A DNA stretch of 64,000 nt from NCBI RefSeq assembly GCF_000716595.1, contig NZ_JNXC01000005.1, positions 62,001 to 126,000 on the forward strand. Reading direction: 5' to 3'. The DNA is from Saccharothrix sp. NRRL B-16314. GTDB lineage: Bacteria; Actinomycetota; Actinomycetes; Mycobacteriales; Pseudonocardiaceae. The translations under genes and the position numbers were made by a program. Of the stretch, positions 16,003 through 23,977 are shown in pieces (position 1 is the first letter of the stretch; each line of letters opens with the position of its first letter). The notes under the pieces were generated by a model that was not told the origin of the DNA, ran no database searches, and worked only from the letters and a program-made list of their open reading frames with translations.

Positions 16003-16377
16003 GTGAAAGAGGATTGGTCGGCAGTCGCGGAGGCAGTCAACGCCCGCGCGGCCGAGCTGGCTTTGAAGCAGCGCGAACTTGCCGAGAAGTCGGGAGTCTC
16101 GCTGGCGATCGTGCGTGAGATCCAGCAAGGCCGGATCGAACGTCGCCGCAATCCACGCACGCTCGAAGCGCTGTCGATCGCGCTTGACTGGCACCCGCAG
16201 CACCTGACAGCGGTTCTCAACGGCCAGAACCCGCCGGAAGCAGACGCGACCGCAGCACCGGTCGACAACCCGGTAATTCCGCTGCTTAACACCATCATCC
16301 GCGAGATTCGCGGACTGCGCGCCCAACTCGGGACGCTCACCAACCGGCTTGACGACGAAGCGCGAAGAAAGGACTGA
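16003..16377 (+). CDS. XRE-family HTH regulator of the element
   Basis: A 124-aa protein. The Cro/CI-type HTH covers about residues 5-65 (ALKQRELAEKSGVSLAIVRE, then IQQGRIERRRNPRTLEALS). The remainder contains a predicted coiled coil (NTIIREIRGLRAQLGTLTNR). The start is GTG at 16003. Divergent from xis across the repeat-containing promoter, it is the best candidate for the KorA/Pra-like switch of the transfer operon. Confidence 0.82.
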   Translation: MKEDWSAVAEAVNARAAELALKQRELAEKSGVSLAIVREIQQGRIERRRNPRTLEALSIALDWHPQHLTAVLNGQNPPEADATAAPVDNPVIPLLNTIIREIRGLRAQLGTLTNRLDDEARRKD

Positions 16378-16527
16378 TTCGCGGTAGTCGTTCGGCGGCT
16401 TCTGTGTCGCTGTCATGGCAACAGCAGACAGCCGAACAGGGGGACGCAATAATTGTCAGCGGCTAACGCGCCCCATGTTAGGTCGAGTTAAGTTCGCAGG
16501 TCACGGCCTCAGGGAACGGGGGAGAAC

Positions 16528-17700
16528 GTGCCAGGACGAGCACGAGGTGACCCGCCGGTCACGCGGCTACAGGCCATCCGCAGGGAGTCCGGACGCACGC
16601 AAGCCCAGGTCGTCCGCTACTTCCTCACCAGAGGCAAGACCCTAGGCATCGCAGTAGCCAGCGAGTCAGCACTATCGGTCATGCTCTCCCGCTGGGAGAA
16701 CGGCCGCGTAGAAGTAACCGACCCCGGCTACCAACGCCTGTTCCGCGAGTTCTACGGCCGAACCAACGAAGAACTAGGCTTCGCACCGGAACGTCAGAAT
16801 GAATCCGCCGAAGAACTCCGCGACCGCTTGATAGTCGCACGCAACATCGACCGTGAAACCGTGGACCTGTTCCAACGTCAAGTCAACGACCTGCGCAATT
16901 CAGACAAACGGTTCGGCGCGCTGGTCGTTCTAGACCAGTTGAACAGCCTCGTCCGCCAAATGGAGAGCGTCAAGACGTTTAGCGTCAGCACCCAACACCG
17001 CGAACGCTTGGCAGCCATCCTCACCGACGCCCGAACCCTAGCCGGCTGGACAGCACTCGACCGGGGATCACAACTACAGGCGTGGCAGTACCACGAGGAC
17101 GCCAAGGTATCCGCCCGCGAAGCAGACTCGCCCTACCTCCTGGCACACGCCGCAGCACAGCAAGCCGTGATCCTCCTCGACATCGGTGAACCGACCGCAG
17201 CCGTCGAGCTGCTGGAGTACGCACGGTACGTAGCCGAGAACCGCGCACCGTCCCTCCTGCGGACATGGCTTGCCGCCGCACACGGAGAAGGACTCGCAGC
17301 GGCTGGACTCCACGACGAGTCCCTACGCGCATTCGATGAGGCACAAGGACTTCTGCCCTCGGACCCGGTAGACCCCGAGCTGCCCCACCTACTCCTCAGC
17401 GACGGTCACCTTGCAAGGTGGCGAGGCAGCGCCCTAGTACGCCTAGGCGACCAGGACGCCATCGGCAGCCTCGAAGCGGTAGCGCGAGAAATGGAGACCT
17501 CCCCGCGCTCAACCATCCGCGCCCAACTCCACACCTACACAGACCTAGCCTTCGCCTACGCCGCCGCAGGCGACAGCAGAGGCGCACTGGCCTGCGCCGC
17601 CAAAGCCCGCCAACTAGCCACCCGCATCGGCTCCGACCGCCAACGCCAGCGCCTAGCCAAGCTGCAGCTACCCGAGGTCGGCCGAACCGGCATTGCGTGA
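16528..17700 (+). CDS. HTH-TPR regulator B of the element
   Basis: A 390-aa protein with an XRE-type HTH at about residues 8-75 (RLQAIRRESGRTQAQVVRYF, SALSVMLSRWENGRVEV) and a TPR-like C-terminus (about 150-385). Its C-terminal half is paralogous to regulator A (9342-10496). The GTG start at 16528 follows GGGGGAGAAC. The 3' end overlaps the convergent Nudix gene by 33 bp. Likely a regulator of element excision or transfer; the HTH-TPR layout resembles quorum or peptide-sensing regulators, but no ligand is indicated. Confidence 0.8.
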   Translation: MPGRARGDPPVTRLQAIRRESGRTQAQVVRYFLTRGKTLGIAVASESALSVMLSRWENGRVEVTDPGYQRLFREFYGRTNEELGFAPERQNESAEELRDRLIVARNIDRETVDLFQRQVNDLRNSDKRFGALVVLDQLNSLVRQMESVKTFSVSTQHRERLAAILTDARTLAGWTALDRGSQLQAWQYHEDAKVSAREADSPYLLAHAAAQQAVILLDIGEPTAAVELLEYARYVAENRAPSLLRTWLAAAHGEGLAAAGLHDESLRAFDEAQGLLPSDPVDPELPHLLLSDGHLARWRGSALVRLGDQDAIGSLEAVAREMETSPRSTIRAQLHTYTDLAFAYAAAGDSRGALACAAKARQLATRIGSDRQRQRLAKLQLPEVGRTGIA

Positions 17701-18240
17701 CGCCAAGTAGAACAACAGTGGCACAATCGCCCCAGATCCCAACACCTCACCACGCTTGATCAGATCCAGCATCTGATCAACCGGAATCCACTCGATCCGC
17801 GCGGCTTCCTCACCATCGGTGGGCTCGCCCACCTTCTCAGCGTTCCGCCAGATGTAGGCATTCACCGGCGCGTCGACCATGCCAGGCAACGGCTGAAACG
17901 TAGCCATGTGTTCAGGCTCGCCGACCGGCCGCCAACCAGTCTCCTCTACCGCTTCCCGCGCAGCCGTAACTGCCGGATCTTCACCTTCCTCAACCAGCCC
18001 ACCAATGAGTTCATAACCCCATTGGTCAACAGCAAACCGATATCGCCACAGCGTCAGCACCTCTTCGCGCTCGTTCAGAAGCAGCGCAACCGCTACATGA
18101 TGCAACTTGACAACGTGATGTTCAAACCGACTACCATCGGGCGGTTCAACGTCAACAAGGTTAACCTTGACCCATTCATTGTCGTAGACGGGCCGCTCGC
18201 CGTAGACTGTCCATTTGAGTCCTTCATGGAGATCTGCCAT
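17668..18240 (-). CDS. Nudix hydrolase
   Basis: A 190-aa Nudix protein. The Nudix box is complete: GGLVEEGEDPAVTAAREAVE followed by ETGW, with the REAVEE core that binds metal. An N-terminal beta region and LWRYRFAVDQWGYELIGG resemble ADP-ribose pyrophosphatase-type members. The substrate is probably a nucleoside diphosphate derivative, not decided by sequence. Nudix genes are recurrent in AICE maintenance regions. It is divergent from the NACHT-like NTPase gene across 213 bp; whether the two act together is unknown. Confidence 0.88.
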   Translation of the reverse strand: MADLHEGLKWTVYGERPVYDNEWVKVNLVDVEPPDGSRFEHHVVKLHHVAVALLLNEREEVLTLWRYRFAVDQWGYELIGGLVEEGEDPAVTAAREAVEETGWRPVGEPEHMATFQPLPGMVDAPVNAYIWRNAEKVGEPTDGEEAARIEWIPVDQMLDLIKRGEVLGSGAIVPLLFYLASRNAGSADLG

Positions 18241-18421
18241 GTGTCATATGATACGGCTTCATATACAGCTAGAGAAGTCGCTGTCAGCCATCGGCCACAC
18301 TCTGAAAACTGCCGTACACGACTTAACACCAAAACCGAAAGATCCTCGCAAATCGTACACAGGCCACCAGGTGCAACTTGCTGTAGCCACCCCCAAGCGC
18401 TAAGTAGTGAACATGCAACAC

Positions 18422-18456
18422 TTACCCTGCCGCCTGCAATACGGTAAGATATAGTG
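18422..18456 (+). promoter_or_regulatory. Candidate leaderless promoter of the NTPase gene
   Basis: TTACCC (18422-18427) and TAAGAT (18445-18450) are separated by 17 bp. The ATG at 18457 begins 7 bases after the -10 element, about where transcription would start. No Shine-Dalgarno sequence is present, so the mRNA may be leaderless. Confidence 0.45.
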
Positions 18457-20649
18457 ATGGCCGACACATTCGCTTTGAAGGAAATAGCCAAAAGCTTGCC
18501 CACCTGGTCGGGGGATGCACCAGTTATAGTCGCTCAACACGACGGGTTTGTGGGGACTACAACACCAGATGATGCGTATGTGTGGCCAGATGCGACTACA
18601 GAAGAAGATATCACCCGCCAACACATTGTATTAATTACAGCTCCGGGTGCGGGTGGCAAGTCCGCAGCAGCTCGCGCTTTGGCACACCAAATTAACGCAC
18701 CTCTAGTCGACTTAGCACATTTGCAAGTTGGCAGTAACACATTGACCGGACTCTTACCTAAGGTTCTCGGATGGAAAGAAGTACATAGATTCATCGGCTC
18801 ACTTTTGGCCGGCGAACGCTCAATCGTGCTAGATAGCCTAGACGAAGCACGCCTGCTGGCCGGAAGGAACAACTTTCAAGCTTTTCTGAAAGACCTCGCC
18901 GAGTTCATGAGTGAGGCAACTCCAAAGGGTCAGGTTGTAATCCTTGGCCGGCGCGAAGCGATTGAGGATGCATACCTCATGCTTAGCGAAATGGGCGTAG
19001 TTACCTCCATTTCTCGAATTCATCCACTCACACATGCCCAAAGCGCAAGCTTGATCGACAAAACGCTTGACCGCAAGAAAGTTAGTAATGAGAAAATATA
19101 TCGAGTTCACAGAGAACATCCTGGGCCGTTCGCAACATTTAGAGACAACGTATTTACCGAACTCGCCCAAGCTTTGGGTTTTGACGGGAACGATCCGAGC
19201 GAATATTGGACACAAGCAGAGAGCTTTCTCGGTTACCCACCCGTTCTTCTGGCTCTCGCCGAACGGCTAGCCGTCGATAACCCAAAGAGCGAAAAGGGAA
19301 TCACAAACCTGGCGGGCAGCAGCTCTACGGCTGTTACTCGCGGTAGGTTGTTGCGACAAATCGTCGAAGGAATCCTCGATCGCGAAAGTGAAAAAGTTCG
19401 TCCGCGAATCGCAAAAGCCCTCGGATTGCCAGACGACAAGGCGACGGTTCTGTATGGCCGCGAAGAGCAGACCTTAAGGATCTTGCGGGTAATCCTTGAC
19501 GGCAAATTTGAGGTCGTCTACCCAGCAATCCTTGATTCGGATGAGCGCATCGCGTACGAAGATCAAATTGAAAGCTTCGTGAATGACCATCCGTTTTTGA
19601 TCGGTCGGAAGTTTTCAAACGCCGTATTCGGAGACTATCTACGCGCGTTCGTCGTAACTTCTGAAACGATCGACGTCGTCGGTATAGGCAAAGAGCAGCT
19701 ACTGTCTCAATGCGCACCGGAAGGTCCTTTCTACGCGCACTTCCTGTTCGACCTAAGTCCACAGGTTCGCCTGCCTGAGATGTCTATTACGATCGCAGAG
19801 ATTGTCGACGAATCACTAGTAGACGGTATTATAAGGTCGCATCTACTTGCCGCGAGCGGGACTTCGACTGTTACCTACTACAGCGAAGGGAACAACGCTG
19901 CGATGCTGACAGTAGTCGACATGCCTGAGAACGCCACCCTCAGCGCTGGATACAGCATGTCGTTCGGAATTAGAGAGCCTGTAGGGATTCTTGAACTAAC
20001 AGCACCTCTTTCAAACTGCATGATTTCGGCGAATGCTGCCGTTACGATTTCATCTCCTGCAGGTTCGGTGCAATTGGGCCCGTCAGTTATGCTGATAACC
20101 CGGGAGTTGCAAATCGAAGGTGAGCACATTATTGCAACCGCCGGGCCAGACGATGAGGGCGTCATGATTTTTGCTCGGGATGAGGCAAGCCATGATCCTC
20201 ATTTGAAGGTGGCCGCATACCCGGCTGACTGCCTCACAGCGCATTGGCCTAATATGTGGTACCAGTGGTCCAGTTACAGCATGGAATTTCCGCAACTGGG
20301 CGCGTACATCGACTCACAGGCAGCGTACCAGGTTTTGTTTTGGATTCGACGAGTGCTGACTTCCATGAAGGGAAGCACCAAAGAAGCACCATCGGTTTTC
20401 GGAGAGCTTCTTGATAAGCTCATCATCGGAACCAATCCGATCGCCCGCGCCACCCTCGAAGCGCTTATCGAGGTCGGTGTCGTTATGCGCGAAAAAACTT
20501 ATTACCGCTTGCAGCTCGATAAGCTTAAAGAATTTAAAGTTAACTACGCGGCACTTCGCGATCACGACTTCGCAAAGGCACTAGAACTCCTTCAGAAACG
20601 AATCGTTAAAACCGATGCAATTCTTTCTGTATTGAGTCGACCCGCCTAA
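18457..20649 (+). CDS. NACHT-like P-loop NTPase, candidate defence cargo
   Basis: A 730-aa protein of no recognised named family (a GTG one codon upstream, at 18454, is possible). Walker A TAPGAGGKSAAARAL lies at about residues 62-76. Walker B is RSIVLDSLDEARLL (about 120-133), with the extra acidic DE typical of NACHT/STAND ATPases. VVILGRRE (about 160) fits a sensor motif. A helical region follows, then a beta-rich section (about 470-590, repeating strand-turn patterns such as ATLSAGYSMSFGIREPVG) and a helical C-terminus. GC content and codon use are clearly lower than in all neighbours, so the gene looks recently acquired. Position beside attR suits cargo. An anti-phage role is inference only. 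Confidence 0.75.
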   Translation: MADTFALKEIAKSLPTWSGDAPVIVAQHDGFVGTTTPDDAYVWPDATTEEDITRQHIVLITAPGAGGKSAAARALAHQINAPLVDLAHLQVGSNTLTGLLPKVLGWKEVHRFIGSLLAGERSIVLDSLDEARLLAGRNNFQAFLKDLAEFMSEATPKGQVVILGRREAIEDAYLMLSEMGVVTSISRIHPLTHAQSASLIDKTLDRKKVSNEKIYRVHREHPGPFATFRDNVFTELAQALGFDGNDPSEYWTQAESFLGYPPVLLALAERLAVDNPKSEKGITNLAGSSSTAVTRGRLLRQIVEGILDRESEKVRPRIAKALGLPDDKATVLYGREEQTLRILRVILDGKFEVVYPAILDSDERIAYEDQIESFVNDHPFLIGRKFSNAVFGDYLRAFVVTSETIDVVGIGKEQLLSQCAPEGPFYAHFLFDLSPQVRLPEMSITIAEIVDESLVDGIIRSHLLAASGTSTVTYYSEGNNAAMLTVVDMPENATLSAGYSMSFGIREPVGILELTAPLSNCMISANAAVTISSPAGSVQLGPSVMLITRELQIEGEHIIATAGPDDEGVMIFARDEASHDPHLKVAAYPADCLTAHWPNMWYQWSSYSMEFPQLGAYIDSQAAYQVLFWIRRVLTSMKGSTKEAPSVFGELLDKLIIGTNPIARATLEALIEVGVVMREKTYYRLQLDKLKEFKVNYAALRDHDFAKALELLQKRIVKTDAILSVLSRPA

Positions 20650-20716
20650 CAAGGCTGCGGCGTCAGACGTGATCCGTAATTGAACGCGCCTGCGTCACAA
20701 TCATGAAATTAGCATC

Positions 20717-20750
20717 GTGCTCATAGGCGGTCCTGGCCGCCTATGAGCAC
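20717..20750 (+). terminator. Strong hairpin after the NTPase gene
   Basis: GTGCTCATAGGCGG (20717-20730) pairs perfectly over 14 bp with 20737-20750 around the loop TCCTGG, 68 bp after the NTPase stop. Confidence 0.75.
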
Positions 20751-20833
20751 TCAATCACGCGCTTATTAATAAGCTACTGCACTCAACTAGTCTCTGTTGA
20801 CGATCGACTTCATGACCTCAGACCACCGATTCT

Positions 20834-20854
20834 CGTGGAGCCTCGCGTGGAGCC
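20834..20854 (+). repeat. Right arm-type repeat pair, putative integrase sites
   Basis: CGTGGAGCC at 20834-20842 and again at 20846-20854, with the same orientation and 12-bp period as the pair near attL. An inverted GGCTCCAC follows at 20897-20904. In the circular form these would flank the attP core on both sides. Confidence 0.7.
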
Positions 20855-20947
20855 AACTAGAGGTTCACGGTGGCCCCAGAGGCACCAGAGAGACGAGGCT
20901 CCACACTAAAAGTGCTGGTAGAAACCTATGAGATCGAAGTCACAGGC

Positions 20948-20991
20948 ACTTCTAATCCCGAGGTCGCAGGTTCGAATCCTGCCGGGGGCAC
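20948..20991. repeat. attR core, 44-bp direct repeat
   Basis: A perfect copy of 7592-7635, representing the 3' fragment of tRNA-Arg. It is followed by TCAGG instead of CA, so the ancestral chromosomal tRNA gene had no encoded CCA. The 20650-20947 stretch before it holds only the terminator and arm repeats. Confidence 0.95.
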
Positions 20992-21005
20992 TCAGGCGCT
21001 CGTAG

Positions 21006-21125
21006 CGCCGGTGGTGGCCGATCTACCTCAAGATCGGCCCACACCAGAACCACCTGATCGACAACCGCGCGGCCAGGCACGAGCGCCTGGCCGACGGCTT
21101 CCGGCGCGAGGTCGCCGGTGACGCG
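21006..21125 (+). pseudogene. Coding-like remnant downstream of attR
   Basis: About 38 codons in one plus-strand frame (from 21012) carry G or C at almost every third position and read as a plausible peptide (IYLKIGPHQNHLIDNRAARH, ERLADGFRREVAGDAL). A TAG lies upstream in frame and no start codon is present, and the coding signature fades where the convergent YCII gene ends. It looks like a fragment of a lost gene beside the tRNA insertion site. The family is not recognised. Confidence 0.35.
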
Positions 21126-21126
21126 C

Positions 21127-21546
21127 TCAGAGCTGGCCGGTGGCCTCGCGCCACGCCCGCTCCTTCTGGATCCACTCGTTGTCCTGCGGGAACTCGTCGA
21201 TCGACGCGACGCGGCGGATCTCGGCCTTGAACCCCGGACCGCTCAGGGGCGACCGCCTCGCCCACTCGACGGCCTCCTCCTTCGACGTCACGTTGAGGAT
21301 GTAGAACCCGCCGAACAGCTCCTTCGTCTCGCCGTACGGCCCGTCCGTCACCACCGGCGGCTCGGCGGAGTAGTCGACCACCACTCCCTCCGCCGCATCG
21401 GCGAGCCCTTCCGCGGCGACCAGCACACCGGCCCGGATCAGCTCGTCGTTGAACCTGCCGACGGTCTCCAGCATCACGGTGAAGTCGATGTCGCCCATGC
21501 ACGCGAAGGCCTCGTCGGTCGCGCGCATGATCAGCATGTACTTCAT
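21127..21546 (-). CDS. YCII-related (DGPF domain) protein
   Basis: A 139-aa protein of the YCII/DGPF family: MKYMLIMRATDEAF at the start, VVTDGPYGETKELFGGFYIL in the centre and EEAVEWARRSPL near the end. Members have a ferredoxin-like fold. In actinomycetes they often accompany ECF sigma factors, but none is adjacent here. Biochemical role unknown. The ATG follows a GAGGAGACG ribosome site. Confidence 0.85.
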   Translation of the reverse strand: MKYMLIMRATDEAFACMGDIDFTVMLETVGRFNDELIRAGVLVAAEGLADAAEGVVVDYSAEPPVVTDGPYGETKELFGGFYILNVTSKEEAVEWARRSPLSGPGFKAEIRRVASIDEFPQDNEWIQKERAWREATGQL

Positions 21547-21703
21547 GGTTCGTCTCCTCGGGCTTCAAGGTCCCCTTCGGACCCGCTCACCCCCAGGTCG
21601 AACGGCGAACGCGCCGGATCGACAGACGCGCCGAACTTTCCGCAGGACTTCGACGGCACGCCGTGGTGGTGGGTGGGCCGCGTCGGCGACCCACCCACCG
21701 GGC

Positions 21704-22336
21704 TCAGCTGAACCTGGCCCGAACGGACTGCCGTGCGACCTCCAGGTCACCGACCACCAGTCGGGTGAGGATGGTCTTCGCACCCGATCCGTGGTCCGCG
21801 GTGTCGAAGGCGAACCGCCAATCCGCCACGCCCTCCGCCCGACGCCAGCCATCCGCGGCGGGCGTCCGGTTGCGGTCGACGACCTGCCACTGGACCTGCG
21901 CTTCCGGTGCCACGGTGAACTCGTTCGACGCCACCTGTGACGTCGTGCGGTCGCGCACCGCCCGTGCGAACACCGTGTGCGTGCCCGGTCGCAACGCGCC
22001 CAGCGGCGCGGTCCACGTCCCGGTCTTCCCGTCCAGCGCCGCCTCGATCGGCGAGCCGAACTCGGCCACCGACGAGCCCGCAGCGGGTTCGGTGATCGTC
22101 ACGCCGAACTCCAGTCCGGTCGGCGGGAGCGCGGCGGGCCGGACGCGGACCTTCGAGGCGTGCGCGCCCTCGAAGCCGAACGCCCACGAGCGCGCACCGA
22201 CCAACTGCACCTGGAACGTCAACTGCTCCCCGGTGAACGCCGGACGCGTCGTCTCGAACGAGAACGCGTACTTGGTCCAGCACCCCCTGGTAGACAAGCA
22301 AGGAGTAACAGTTACGCCCATTTGAGTGACCGGCAT
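21704..22336 (-). CDS. Ig-like secreted-protein fragment, hypothetical
   Basis: About 210 residues from an ATG at 22336, or 205 from 22321; neither has a convincing ribosome site or signal peptide. The sequence is beta-rich with Ig-like character (FSFETTRPAFTGEQLTFQVQ, GTHTVFARAVRDRTTSQVAS, ILTRLVVGDLEVARQSVR), typical of the C-terminal region of exported actinomycete proteins. The absence of a leader and the lower GC around the start suggest an N-terminal truncation. Function unknown. Confidence 0.55.
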   Translation of the reverse strand: MPVTQMGVTVTPCLSTRGCWTKYAFSFETTRPAFTGEQLTFQVQLVGARSWAFGFEGAHASKVRVRPAALPPTGLEFGVTITEPAAGSSVAEFGSPIEAALDGKTGTWTAPLGALRPGTHTVFARAVRDRTTSQVASNEFTVAPEAQVQWQVVDRNRTPAADGWRRAEGVADWRFAFDTADHGSGAKTILTRLVVGDLEVARQSVRARFS

Positions 22337-22389
22337 TAGCGTTAACGGCGGCACTTCTGTACGCCGGGTGCCGCAGAGGACGCAGCCCG

Positions 22390-23688
22390 CTACACCGGGC
22401 GGGCGGAACGGCAGCTGGTGGCGCGGCAGCCCCAAGCGGCGGCCGTCGAGCCGATGGTGACGAGCGCGGCGTGCGCCAGGAACCGGTCGCGCTTCGCGCG
22501 TTCGTCCAGGTCCGCGCAGCCGCACGGGACATCGGGCTCGGCCTGCTCGTCGTGCGCCAGGCCCATGTAGCCCAACGGCACGCCGAGGCCCTTCGCGATG
22601 TCGGTCAAGGTGTCGTACGACTCGACCTTGGCACCGGTCAGCACGCGGTCGACGTCCTCCTCGGGTTGGCCGGTCAAGGCGGCGATCCGATCGGGTGTCA
22701 CGCCGTGGTGGAGCAGGAGCAGGTACACGGCGCTGATGTCCCGCAACGCCAGCGCGGCGCGCATCTCCTGCTGCTCCCACACGTCGGGGACGTCCGCCCG
22801 GATTCGCACCGGCCGCACGGCCCGCTCGTCGACGGCCGGACCCGGCGCGGTGGCGGCCTGCCACTCGGCCCACGCCCACTCCGGCTCCACCGACGCGGCC
22901 AAGGCCAAGGCGTGCTGGGCAGCGGACAGGGCAACACCCCGCACCGCGTTGCGGAAGCTGTACGGCAGGGCCGTCGAATTCGGGATGCCGCAGGCGGAAC
23001 CGGCGAGGATCGCGGCGATCGACTCGCTCGACGGCCCACCCCGCCAGTACAGCTCCAGGACGTCGTCCACCACGATGCCGTCCAGCCACGCGGCACCGCG
23101 CCACAGCGGCAGCCTGCGCAGCACGCCGCTCATCAGGTCGACCGGCAGCACCGGCGGCGAAGCGGACTCCAGCGGATCGAGGGCGTCGCTCATCGCCAGC
23201 CTGATCGGCAGACCGGTCGCGACGGCCCGCCGCCACCGTTCCCGCGTCACGCCGAGCAGGCGCAGCTCCCCGTCGGGTGAACGCAGGTCAAGGTGGTCCC
23301 GCCCCGGGTGCACGCGCAAGCCCGGCACACCCCGGAGCCGACCGCCCACGACGACCGGCAGCACGTCGGCCAGCAGGTGGTCCAGCGCCGCTTCGTGCAC
23401 CTGGAGGGCGAGCGCCGGCGAATCCGGCCGCACCCGGCTCACCACGGACGTCGGGCGCAACGCGCAGCCACGTCTGCGCATGCCCGCCATCGCCCGGTAC
23501 GCCGCGTCGAGGAACGCCGCCTCGAACCGGCGTTGCCCGGACGTCCGCGCGCCCGGCAACGGCGAGCTGGAGAGGTGCGAGCCGGCCGCGTGTGAACCGG
23601 ACGCGTGCCAGCCGGACCGGCGCACCATGTTCGGCGTCTCGCCGGTGCAGCAGCAGCGTTTGACCAGGTGGGGGGAGAGTGTCGACAC
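22390..23688 (-). CDS. HTH regulator, apparently C-terminally shortened
   Basis: A 432-aa protein. The N-terminal ~270 residues are unrecognised (HEAALDHLLADVLPVVVGGR, LYWRGGPSSESIAAILAGSA). Residues about 315-385 are an XRE-type HTH seen in many Pseudonocardiales TPR regulators (EMRAALALRDISAVYLLLLH, LTGQPEEDVDRVL, IAKGLGVPLGYMGLAHD). The usual continuation RxxFLAHAALVTIGSTAA is present but then ends after 13 further residues, whereas relatives carry a long TPR domain. The GTG at 23688 is chosen for its GGAGG. An extra N-terminal domain plus a lost TPR domain makes a rearranged regulator likely. Confidence 0.6.
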   Translation of the reverse strand: MSTLSPHLVKRCCCTGETPNMVRRSGWHASGSHAAGSHLSSSPLPGARTSGQRRFEAAFLDAAYRAMAGMRRRGCALRPTSVVSRVRPDSPALALQVHEAALDHLLADVLPVVVGGRLRGVPGLRVHPGRDHLDLRSPDGELRLLGVTRERWRRAVATGLPIRLAMSDALDPLESASPPVLPVDLMSGVLRRLPLWRGAAWLDGIVVDDVLELYWRGGPSSESIAAILAGSACGIPNSTALPYSFRNAVRGVALSAAQHALALAASVEPEWAWAEWQAATAPGPAVDERAVRPVRIRADVPDVWEQQEMRAALALRDISAVYLLLLHHGVTPDRIAALTGQPEEDVDRVLTGAKVESYDTLTDIAKGLGVPLGYMGLAHDEQAEPDVPCGCADLDERAKRDRFLAHAALVTIGSTAAAWGCRATSCRSARPV

Positions 23689-23944
23689 CAGGGACCTCCG
23701 TGGCCGCCGCCCGGTCGACACCACCGGGTTCGCCGTGCCGAACCGCGGGAACCGGCTGGGAATACGGGCACGTCGGTCGGACGCGCTCTGGAGGCACCCA
23801 CTCCATCCGGGTCAGGAGGAGCCTCGGTGGCAGCCGCACCTGCCAGGTCACAAAACTACAACAGCCGCCATGGCCGACGGGGTTCGACCACTCGAAGGTG
23901 CGAACGATCGGGATGCCGGTCCGCCGAGTGCCGCGGGCCTAAGA

Positions 23945-23962
23945 TGCAGGGACATACCTGCA
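23945..23962. promoter_or_regulatory. Inverted repeat upstream of MarR gene
   Basis: TGCAGG-N6-CCTGCA is a perfect inverted repeat ending 15 bp before the TTG start of the MarR gene, in the position of an autoregulatory operator. Confidence 0.5.
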
Positions 23963-23977
23963 CTACAGGGGGTCGAG

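Larger units (their letters stand above)
7592..20991. mobile_element. Integrated AICE-type conjugative element in tRNA-Arg
   Basis: A 13.4-kb element lies between perfect 44-bp direct repeats, the left one inside a tRNA-Arg gene. It carries a tyrosine integrase beside the tRNA, an Xis-like protein, an FtsK/TraB-type DNA translocase with Spd-like membrane proteins, a WhiB protein, XRE and HTH-TPR regulators, a Nudix hydrolase, and a lower-GC NTPase gene near attR. This gene set is typical of actinomycete integrative conjugative elements that move double-stranded DNA through one FtsK-like protein. No intact replication initiator of the RepSA or RepAM type is recognised. The flanks are ordinary high-GC chromosomal genes. 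Confidence 0.92.

Noticed and set aside
20948..20991. Second tRNA gene or tRNA fragment with function
   Set aside because: Only the 3' part from the anticodon loop onward is present; the 5' acceptor, D arm and 5' anticodon stem are missing. It is the attR copy.
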